Below, piece after piece: positions 15,364 to 21,050 of a stretch of 21,050 nucleotides of DNA. Source of the DNA: an uncultured Acetatifactor sp. (lineage in GTDB: Bacteria > Bacillota > Clostridia > Lachnospirales > Lachnospiraceae); the NCBI GenBank assembly GCA_910578995.1, contig CAJTSY010000014.1, forward strand, positions 10,752 to 31,801, in the 5' to 3' direction. The translations under genes were made by a program, and so were the position numbers. Positions within the stretch are counted from its first letter, which is position 1; the number at the start of each line of letters is the position of its first letter. The notes beneath the pieces were generated by a model. The model saw only the letters and a list, made by a program, of their open reading frames with translations. It was not told the DNA's origin and ran no database searches.

Positions 15364-16317
15364 GTGAAATATTTAGGTAAAAAAATCATTACTCTCATTA
15401 TGACATTGTTTCTTGTTTCCGCGGCTGCCTTTCTTGCCTTTCAGATTATTCCCGGGGATGTGGTTTCCTCTATTTTGGGGACGGAGGCCACGCCCGAGCG
15501 GGAGGAGGCCCTCAGAGAGGAACTGGGGTTCAATGACCCGCCCCTGGTGCGTTACGGTAACTGGGTGGCAGGGGTGCTTCAGGGGGACCTGGGTGTCAGC
15601 TACCGGTATTCCAAGAATATGACCGAAATGATGCCGGTGGCAGAGCTCATAGGGGACAAGCTGCCGGTGACACTGTGGCTTGCGGCGCTTTCCCTGGCGC
15701 TGATCGTGCTGGTGTCCATTCCGCTGGGAGTGCTGTGGGCAAAAAGCCGTTCCCATGCGGTGGACGCGTTTTTCGGAGTGGTTACCCAGGTGACTATGGC
15801 GGTGCCTTCTTTCTTTCTGGGCATCCTGGTGACCTGGCTGTTCGGTATTTTGTTAAAATGGTTTGCTCCCGGCGGCTATGTGAGCTATCGGGAGGATTTC
15901 ACGGGTTTCTTGGGCTATCTGATGTTTCCTGCCATATCCATCGCCCTGCCGAAAATCGCCATGACGGCAAGGTTTCTGCGTAATTCCATGCTGACAGAGA
16001 TGGGATCGGACTATGTGAGGACGGCCCGGAGCAAGGGCTGCGGGGAGCAGCGGGTGATGTACGGGCATGTGCTGCGAAATGCCATGATGCCGGTGATCAC
16101 TTTCCTGGGCATGATCGTGGCGGAGATTGTGGCGGGCAGCATTGTGGTGGAGCAGGTGTTCGGGCTGCCAGGCATCGGGCGGCTGCTGATCAGTTCTATT
16201 TCCACAAGGGATTTCCCGGTGGTGGGGATTCTGATTTTGTATATTACATTTGTGGTTATTTTTGTTTATTTTCTGGTGGATATTCTGTATAAGGTGGTGG
16301 ATCCCAGGATTTCGTAG
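15364..16317 (+). CDS. ABC importer permease, DppB/OppB family
   Basis: This encodes 317 residues from a GTG start, with AGGAGGG (15350-15356) 7 nt upstream. The N-terminal helix with IITLIMTLFLVSAAAFLAFQIIPGD is the standard start of DppB-type permeases. A periplasmic-side loop (TPEREEALREELGFNDPPLVRYGNWV) and six helices follow. The cytoplasmic EAA-like loop, which docks the ATPase, is GSDYVRTARSKGCGEQRVMYGHVLRNAM near residue 213-240. It ends FLVDILYKVVDPRIS, the usual family ending. It should form the channel with the DppC-like protein encoded next. Confidence 0.93.
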   Translation: MKYLGKKIITLIMTLFLVSAAAFLAFQIIPGDVVSSILGTEATPEREEALREELGFNDPPLVRYGNWVAGVLQGDLGVSYRYSKNMTEMMPVAELIGDKLPVTLWLAALSLALIVLVSIPLGVLWAKSRSHAVDAFFGVVTQVTMAVPSFFLGILVTWLFGILLKWFAPGGYVSYREDFTGFLGYLMFPAISIALPKIAMTARFLRNSMLTEMGSDYVRTARSKGCGEQRVMYGHVLRNAMMPVITFLGMIVAEIVAGSIVVEQVFGLPGIGRLLISSISTRDFPVVGILILYITFVVIFVYFLVDILYKVVDPRIS

Positions 16318-16488
16318 AGGGCGCGCAGGGATGTTTTTTGTGTTTGCGCCGTCATTGAGGGAGAAAGTACTGGGAGTATGAAAATGTGGTTTTGTAAAGG
16401 GAGCGGCGCGGTAGGACGAAGGATTTGATATCATGCGTCCGGAACTGCGGGTGGTGATGGGAAAGATGCAAATAAAGGAATTGACTGA

Positions 16489-16569
16489 ATGAGTCATACT
16501 GAGGGGAACGGCGCGTTTATGCGGGGTTCAGGGGATTCTTTGGCAAAGGGACATGAGGAGCCGGAATGA
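16489..16569 (+). CDS. Possible 26-residue small ORF coupled to the second permease gene
   Basis: An ATG at 16489 has AAGGA (16476-16480) 8 nt upstream and encodes 26 residues (MSHTEGNGAFMRGSGDSLAK, then GHEEPE). Its stop overlaps the permease start as ATGA (16566-16569). A still smaller ORF of 19 residues (16433-16492) ends in another ATGA at its own start. Such a chain could couple translation into the permease gene. No homology is recognised, and short open frames with chance ATGA overlaps are common, so this is tentative. The rest of 16318-16488 shows no recognisable feature. Confidence 0.25.
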   Translation: MSHTEGNGAFMRGSGDSLAKGHEEPE

Positions 16570-17384
16570 AGAAGAGAAACGGGAAAAGGTGGAATAAATA
16601 TCTGTATGCCGGTGTGGTGATGACGGGTATTGCCGTGCTGCTGGGCGTTGCGGGGTTTTTCTGGACTCCCTACAGCACTACGGCAATGTCCGCCTCGGAG
16701 AAATTTTCAGGGCCTTCCCTGCGGCATCTGTTCGGTACGGACAATTTCGGGCGGGATATTTTCTCCAGGGTGATGCAGGGCCTGGGGACAACGATGGTGA
16801 TCAGCAGCCTGGTTGTGCTGTTTTCCGGCATGGCGGGGATTCTCCTGGGGGCGGTTACCGGGTATTTCGGGGGCATTCTGGATGAAGCTGTGATGCGGAT
16901 TACGGATGCCCTGAACGGGTTTCCCAGTATTTTGTTGACTCTGGTGGTCATCAGCCTCCTGGGCAGCGGCAGGCAGAATGTGATCATCGCCATGTCACTG
17001 GTGTTCACCCCCAGTTTTATCAGGATTGTCAGGGGAGAATTTATCCGGCTGCGGGACGCGGATTATATCCGGCGGGCCAGGATGATGGGAGTGGGGAAGT
17101 TCCGTATCCTTTTTATCCATATACTGCCCAATATTTTTTCCGTGTTCTGGGTGTCGGTGATGATCGGATTTAACAATGCCATTCTGGCGGAGTCGGGCAT
17201 GAGCTATCTGGGGATCGGGGTGCAGCCGCCGGATGCCAGTCTGGGGAATATGCTGTCGGATGCCCAGGGGTATCTGCAGTCCGCGCCCTGGTGCGCCCTG
17301 GCGCCGGGACTGACCATCGTGTGGCTGGTGCTGGGATTTTCCCTGTTCAGCGAGGGGATACGGCGGCAGGGGGATTTAGCGTAG
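16566..17384 (+). CDS. ABC importer permease, DppC/OppC family
   Basis: This encodes 272 residues from ATG 16566 with GAGGAG (16555-16560) 5 nt upstream. The first helix (about 12-32) is followed by HLFGTDNFGRDIFSRVMQGL, the signature after helix 1 in DppC proteins. Five more helices follow. The EAA-like loop reads RLRDADYIRRARMMGVGKFRILFIHILPN near residues 157-185. The end, SYLGIGVQPPDASLGNMLSDAQGYL, then PWCALAPGLTIVWLVLGFSLFSEG, is also typical. The N-terminal OppC_N region is short compared with many homologues. It pairs with the DppB-like protein to form the transmembrane path. Confidence 0.93.
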   Translation: MKKRNGKRWNKYLYAGVVMTGIAVLLGVAGFFWTPYSTTAMSASEKFSGPSLRHLFGTDNFGRDIFSRVMQGLGTTMVISSLVVLFSGMAGILLGAVTGYFGGILDEAVMRITDALNGFPSILLTLVVISLLGSGRQNVIIAMSLVFTPSFIRIVRGEFIRLRDADYIRRARMMGVGKFRILFIHILPNIFSVFWVSVMIGFNNAILAESGMSYLGIGVQPPDASLGNMLSDAQGYLQSAPWCALAPGLTIVWLVLGFSLFSEGIRRQGDLA

Positions 17385-17438
17385 CGGTGTGGTCTGTGGA
17401 AATTTCCGGCGGTTTCGGGAGGAGGGGCGTGCAGAGAA

Positions 17439-19118
17439 ATGATCAGAATAGAAGATTTATCCGTGGCCTTCGGCGGCACGGAGGTGGTAAGGCATGTGAA
17501 TCTGGAGCTGCAGGACGGGGAGATTCTGGGCATTGTGGGGGAATCCGGTTCGGGGAAGTCCGTCACCGCCCTGACCCTGATGGGACTGGTATCGGAGACT
17601 GCCCGGGTCACCACGGGACGGATACTGTTTGACAATGTGGCGCTGCGGGAGGCGGGTGTGCCTTTTGACAGCGCGTTATACCGGAAATACCGGGGTGTGG
17701 AGATGTCCATGGTATTCCAGGAGCCTCAGACCAGCCTGAATCCCACCCAGAAAGCAGGGAGACAGGTGGAGGAGGTGCTGCGGCTGCACACGAAGCTGAC
17801 AAAGGAGGAAATCCGGGCCAAAGTACTGGAGGCTTTCCGGGCGGTGGGGCTCCAGGAGGCGGAGCGGGTGTATGACAGCTATCCCCATCAGCTTTCCGGA
17901 GGGATGCGGCAGCGGGTGATGATTGCCATGGCGGTGATTCTCCATCCCAGGCTGATTGTGGCGGACGAACCTACCACGGCCCTGGATGTGACCATCCAGA
18001 ACCAGATCGTGGAGCTGCTGCGCGGGATTAACAGAGAACAGAAAAATGCCATGCTCTTTATCACCCATGACCTGCACCTGGCCAGGCGGCTCTGCCACCG
18101 GGTGGCGGTGATGAAGGACGGATGTGTGGTGGAGACGGGGACGGCGGAGGAAGTGTTTGACCATCCCGGTCAAGCATATACCAGGAGACTGGTGGAGGCG
18201 GTACCGTCCCGGATGAAAGGGAAGGCTGCCGCAGGGAGGAATGCAGGAGGCTTGTCTGCGGCGGAGGCCGGGTGTAGGAATGCGGAGGCCGCGGAAGAGA
18301 GAGGGGGCAGTAGTCAAGTTCCCGTTCTGAAAGTTGAGAATTTATCCGTATATTACCAGGATGGGAAGGACAACCAATCTGCGGAACAGGCAGAAGGCGG
18401 ATCCGGAAAAAAACGCTCCCTGCGGGACAGGATTTTCCGAAAAAAGGGACAGTGTGTGGTATGGAACGCGGATTTTGAGATTTATCCGGGGGAAAGCCTC
18501 GGACTGGTGGGAGAGAGCGGCTGCGGGAAAACCTCGCTTTCCAAGGCCATTCTGGGGATAAACCGGCATATTGAGGGGGAAATTGTCCACAATTCCGTCC
18601 GCCCCCAGATGGTATTCCAGGATCCCTACAGCAGTTTAAATCCCACAAAGACCATCGGGTGGCTGCTGCAGGAACCCCTGCGGGCGGCAGGAGCCCTGGA
18701 CCATTCCCTGGCCATGTCCAAATCGGACAGAGAGGCGGCTGCCTACGATATGCTGCGCAGGGTGGGGATGGACGAGCGCTATTTCCACAGAAGGCCCTCG
18801 GAGCTCAGCGGCGGGCAGCGGCAGCGGGTCAGCATTGCCCAGGCCCTGATTACCAATCCGGGGTTCATCATTGCGGACGAACCGGTGTCTGCCCTGGACG
18901 TGACCATCCAGGCTCAGATCATGGAGCTGTTTTTGAAGCTGCAGGAAGAGATGCGCCTGGCCTGCCTGTTTATCTCCCACGATATCAATGTAGTCTACCG
19001 TATGTGTGACCGGATCATGGTGATGAAGGAGGGGCATATCATCGAGATCGGGAAGACGGAGGAAGTGTTCGGGCAGCCCAGGGAGGACTATACGAAGCTG
19101 CTGCTGTGCGGGGCGTAG
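17439..19118 (+). CDS. Fused double ATPase of the peptide/nickel-type importer (DppD-DppF fusion)
   Basis: This encodes 559 residues containing two complete ABC ATPases. Domain 1 (about 1-255) has Walker A GESGSGKS near 34, signature LSGGMRQRVMIAMAV and Walker B LIVADEPTTALD. A low-complexity linker (about 258-295) follows. Domain 2 (about 297-555) has Walker A GESGCGKTS near 357, signature LSGGQRQRVSIAQAL and Walker B FIIADEPVSALD, with a Gln/Ser/Lys-rich insertion of about 35 residues ahead of its Walker A. In most dpp/opp operons these are two genes; the single-chain form is known from GsiA-like proteins. Both sites look catalytically intact. GGAGGAGGGG (17418-17427) lies about 11 nt before the ATG. 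It energises uptake by the two permeases encoded upstream. Confidence 0.93.
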   Translation: MIRIEDLSVAFGGTEVVRHVNLELQDGEILGIVGESGSGKSVTALTLMGLVSETARVTTGRILFDNVALREAGVPFDSALYRKYRGVEMSMVFQEPQTSLNPTQKAGRQVEEVLRLHTKLTKEEIRAKVLEAFRAVGLQEAERVYDSYPHQLSGGMRQRVMIAMAVILHPRLIVADEPTTALDVTIQNQIVELLRGINREQKNAMLFITHDLHLARRLCHRVAVMKDGCVVETGTAEEVFDHPGQAYTRRLVEAVPSRMKGKAAAGRNAGGLSAAEAGCRNAEAAEERGGSSQVPVLKVENLSVYYQDGKDNQSAEQAEGGSGKKRSLRDRIFRKKGQCVVWNADFEIYPGESLGLVGESGCGKTSLSKAILGINRHIEGEIVHNSVRPQMVFQDPYSSLNPTKTIGWLLQEPLRAAGALDHSLAMSKSDREAAAYDMLRRVGMDERYFHRRPSELSGGQRQRVSIAQALITNPGFIIADEPVSALDVTIQAQIMELFLKLQEEMRLACLFISHDINVVYRMCDRIMVMKEGHIIEIGKTEEVFGQPREDYTKLLLCGA

Positions 19119-19198
19119 AGATGGGATTCCAGTGTGTTTCGCGGCAGAAGAGAAGGTATAAGGAGAACGATAAGTTAGAGGTATCATAGACGGGGAAA

Positions 19199-19237
19199 GG
19201 TGCCGTGTGGCGTGGTGGGCATGCGGCATCATTTTTT
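19199..19237 (+). terminator. Likely intrinsic terminator of the importer operon
   Basis: GGTGCCG (19199-19205) pairs with CGGCATC (19224-19230), a 7-bp stem with one G-U pair and an 18-nt loop, followed after one A by six T (19232-19237). It lies 80 bp after the last importer gene. Confidence 0.5.
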
Positions 19238-19456
19238 ACAGAAACAAATTTTGAAGCATATAAAAGATGCGGCATGGGACAATAGACTTTGTGGTTCTGT
19301 GCCGCATAAAATTTTGGATATAATTTTGCTTTGGTGATTATATTTATTACAGAGACGAATGTAATCACCAGGAAGCAGGGATTATCTGATATAATATTGG
19401 AGTCAGAAGGAATTGAGTCAACTGTTGATTCCATATGCGCTGAAGCGCACGAAATT

Positions 19457-19580
19457 ATGGTACGATGACTTTATCCGGGAACAGGAAGCGGCCGATGTCC
19501 ATCGGCCATGAGCGTTGCTTTGCTCATGGTATAATGACCTTATTCGGGAACAGGAAGCGGCCGGATGGCCATCAGCCATG
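19457..19580 (+). repeat. Two copies of a ~55-bp module carrying extended -10 and hairpins
   Basis: Copy 1 (19457-19510) and copy 2 (19526-19580) share ATGGTAYRATGAC, then TTATYCGGGAACAGGAAGCG and a GGCC-containing hairpin, ending in CATG. The period is about 69 bp. Copy 2 contains TGG-TATAAT (19527-19535), a perfect extended -10; copy 1 has TGG-TACGAT. Copy 1 ends in GGCCGAT-GTCC-ATCGGCC (19490-19507). Between the copies lies CATGAGC (19507-19513) pairing with GCTCATG (19522-19528). Confidence 0.7.
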
Positions 19581-19623
19581 TGTGCTGCACCAAATTTAAA
19601 TGGCCGGAGGGAGAATGACACCG

Positions 19624-20817
19624 ATGAAATATGCAAATGCAAAGGATGTACTGCCGGAGGAATTCCTTTCGGAGATTCAGAGGTACTACCAGGGCGGCTA
19701 TTTGTACATACCGAAAGAGAGCGAACGCGTGGCAAGGCGGCGGACAGACTATCAGACTGAGTTGGAAAAACGCAATCAACATATCTATTTGATGCACCTG
19801 GAGGGAAGAACCAATGGACAACTGGGGCGCATCTGTCATTTGTCGGAGGCCAGTATCAGAAGGATACTTTTAAAGGAAAGGGTGAGTTATGGGAAGATGA
19901 AAGAAATCATAGAACAGGTTCTGCCCCTGTGGGGAATGGAGGAGGGGGAGATACTGCAGGTCTACCCGTCAGCATGGGAATGGAATCACTTATACATCAT
20001 CAAAGTATATAAGGACAGGGAACAGCTGGAAAGAAATATCAAAATATCCCGGGCATTGTCGGATTGCGGGATTCCGGTGGGGGCGCCCGTTGCGACCAAA
20101 ACGGGAGAAAGCTTTGCGGTATATCAGGACAAGTATTTCCTCATGACGGAAAAGCTGCAGGGGAGCAATCTTTCCGATGTAAAAGACAAAACAATTGCCT
20201 GGGAAATGGGCCGCGCCATTGCTAGGCTGCACAGGGCCTTTGTGAAATGCGAAAGAGAGGTTGCATTCTGGGATAACAGCCTGTTAGAAGAGATGAAGGG
20301 ATGGATACAGGATACTTTCAAAAAGGAGGGGTGGAAGCTGCTGAAGGAAGAGGACTATATAAAAGCAGTGAAATCCCTGGAACAGGTATATGATTTGCTG
20401 CCAAAACAATTAATCCACAGAGACGTACATTTCGGGAATTTTCTGTTCTCTGAGGGCAGGTTGTCGGGATATATTGATTTTGACCTGAGCCAGAGAAATA
20501 TAAGATTATTTGATATCTGCTATTTTCTGACAGGATTATTGGCGGAAGAAACGGAGGATGCCTTTACAAAGACGGAATGGATGGAATGCGTCAAATCCGT
20601 AATCGGAGGTTATGAAAGTATACAGGGCCTGGCTGAAATGGAAAAACAGGCTGTGCCCTGTGTGATGGAGTGCATCGAGATTTTGTTTATGGCGTATTTC
20701 ATCAGCGTGGATGATGCAAAATGTGCCGAAAACGCATATCAGGTGTTTCGTTTTATACAGGATTGTGAGGGCGAATTCCCCTGCTTCTGCCAGATTACGA
20801 TGGACAGGGACCCCTGA
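19624..20817 (+). CDS. CD3324-type HTH domain fused to an aminoglycoside-phosphotransferase-like kinase
   Basis: This encodes 397 residues. ATG 19624 is chosen because it has GGAGGGAG 10 nt upstream and begins MKYANAKDVLPEEFLSEIQR, the conserved opening of CD3324-family proteins; ATGs at 19600 and 19615 are in frame but overlap or crowd the ribosome site. Residues 1-90 are that family, with YYQGGYLYIPK and a terminal HTH (GRTNGQLGRICHLSEASIRRIL). Residues about 100-390 are an APH/choline-kinase fold: catalytic loop HRDVHFGN with His265, Asp267 and Asn272, then the metal-binding Asp285-Phe-Asp287. The substrate is unknown; small-molecule kinases of this fold phosphorylate antibiotics, amino sugars, choline or homoserine. 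Resistance should not be assumed. The joining of a DNA-binding-like domain to a kinase suggests sensing or self-regulation. Confidence 0.8.
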   Translation: MKYANAKDVLPEEFLSEIQRYYQGGYLYIPKESERVARRRTDYQTELEKRNQHIYLMHLEGRTNGQLGRICHLSEASIRRILLKERVSYGKMKEIIEQVLPLWGMEEGEILQVYPSAWEWNHLYIIKVYKDREQLERNIKISRALSDCGIPVGAPVATKTGESFAVYQDKYFLMTEKLQGSNLSDVKDKTIAWEMGRAIARLHRAFVKCEREVAFWDNSLLEEMKGWIQDTFKKEGWKLLKEEDYIKAVKSLEQVYDLLPKQLIHRDVHFGNFLFSEGRLSGYIDFDLSQRNIRLFDICYFLTGLLAEETEDAFTKTEWMECVKSVIGGYESIQGLAEMEKQAVPCVMECIEILFMAYFISVDDAKCAENAYQVFRFIQDCEGEFPCFCQITMDRDP

Positions 20818-20836
20818 TTAACCAATCAGAGAATGA

Positions 20837-21050
20837 CTATAAAACAGTAGCCATTTCCTTCCGTATTGCCTCTATATCATCCTGTGAAAAGCCGGATACA
20901 ATGGAGGCAATTTCTTCAGTGGGATAGTTTTTGCGGAGCATGTTAAGCACAGATTCCATGGCGGCCTGACGCATCATTGCTTCTGCGCGGTCGGCTCGTT
21001 TTTTCTCTTTTTGTGCCTGTCTCAGTGCCGCCTGCTTATCTTTTAGTGCC
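20837..21050 (-). CDS. C-terminal part of an Rpn-family nuclease/putative transposase (5' end outside window)
   Basis: The minus strand is open from the window edge to TAG at 20839-20837, giving the last 70 residues of a protein. They begin with a charged Lys/Gln/Glu/Arg-rich helix (KDKQAALRQAQKEKKRADRA) and end in NYPTEEIASIVSGF, then DDIEAIRKEMATVL. This pairing of a charged coiled region with a short 'PTEEIASI...S...IxxI' helix pair is the usual tail of Rpn/PD-(D/E)XK recombination-promoting nucleases in Clostridia. The catalytic domain is outside the window, so the call rests on the tail alone. The gene converges on the kinase fusion with a 19-bp gap. Confidence 0.65.
   Translation of the reverse strand, partial: ALKDKQAALRQAQKEKKRADRAEAMMRQAAMESVLNMLRKNYPTEEIASIVSGFSQDDIEAIRKEMATVL

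Larger units (their letters stand above)
19119..19614. other. Hairpin-rich intergenic region ahead of the kinase fusion gene
   Basis: No convincing gene lies in these 496 bp. After the terminator come ATGCGGCA (19267-19274) paired with TGCCGCAT (19300-19307), and a strong hairpin of 13-bp arms (19332-19344 with 19358-19370, one G-U pair, 13-nt loop). An extended -10, TGA-TATAAT (19387-19395), follows, then TGCGCT-GA-AGCGCA (19436-19449) and the duplicated module described separately. The density of stems suggests either accumulated palindromic elements or a structured leader RNA. Confidence 0.6.

Noticed and set aside
18636..19232. 198-codon minus-strand frame over the fused ATPase
   Set aside because: It is the complement of a strongly conserved ATPase domain and has no start site support.
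19624..20817. Annotation as an antibiotic resistance phosphotransferase
   Set aside because: The kinase fold is clear, but nothing in the sequence fixes the substrate, and many proteins of this fold act on metabolites.

Overview
The window looks like a piece of the chromosome of a Gram-positive gut-type Clostridia, most likely a Lachnospiraceae member. The reasons are strong GGAGG ribosome binding sites, lipoproteins with long Ser/Glu/Asp-rich linkers, a LytTR/GHKL two-component system, an ABC exporter preceded by an XRE regulator, a CD3324-type N-terminal domain, an Rpn-type nuclease tail, and moderately GC-rich coding DNA. This is inference from gene content; no marker gene is present.

Layout. 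1-2171: a possible gene tail at the edge, a small lipoprotein and an MFS transporter (+). 2200-3704: a more AT-rich toxin-antitoxin pair (+), an MqsR-family toxin followed by a 336-residue antitoxin that joins an MqsA-like zinc finger and HTH to a SocA/Panacea domain, behind a consensus sigma-A promoter. 3705-3955: a convergent gap with a 25-bp tandem repeat. 3956-6887 (-): an ABC exporter half-transporter and, upstream, an XRE-family regulator; the gap between them holds three copies of TGTAAGAA, a likely operator.

7145-13351: a surface-sensing module. A LytTR response regulator (+) and a GHKL histidine kinase (-) converge and overlap by 11 bp. A large secreted, wall- or membrane-anchored Ig-like protein (+) diverges from the kinase. 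Between the kinase and surface-protein promoters lies a perfect 15-bp direct repeat with a 21-bp period, the geometry of LytTR binding sites.

13486-19118 (+): a complete peptide/nickel-type ABC importer: lipoprotein binding protein, two permeases and one protein with two fused ATPases. A highly structured repeat-like element (about 15178-15346) lies between the binding protein and the first permease.

19119-21050: a 500-bp gap packed with hairpins, extended -10 promoters and a duplicated module of about 55 bp. Then comes a CD3324-type HTH domain fused to an aminoglycoside-phosphotransferase-like kinase (+), and the C-terminal end of an Rpn-family nuclease/transposase (-), cut by the window edge.

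The points most worth following are the composite MqsR/MqsA-Panacea system, the proposed LytTR regulon site, the HTH-kinase fusion and the intra-operon repeat element.
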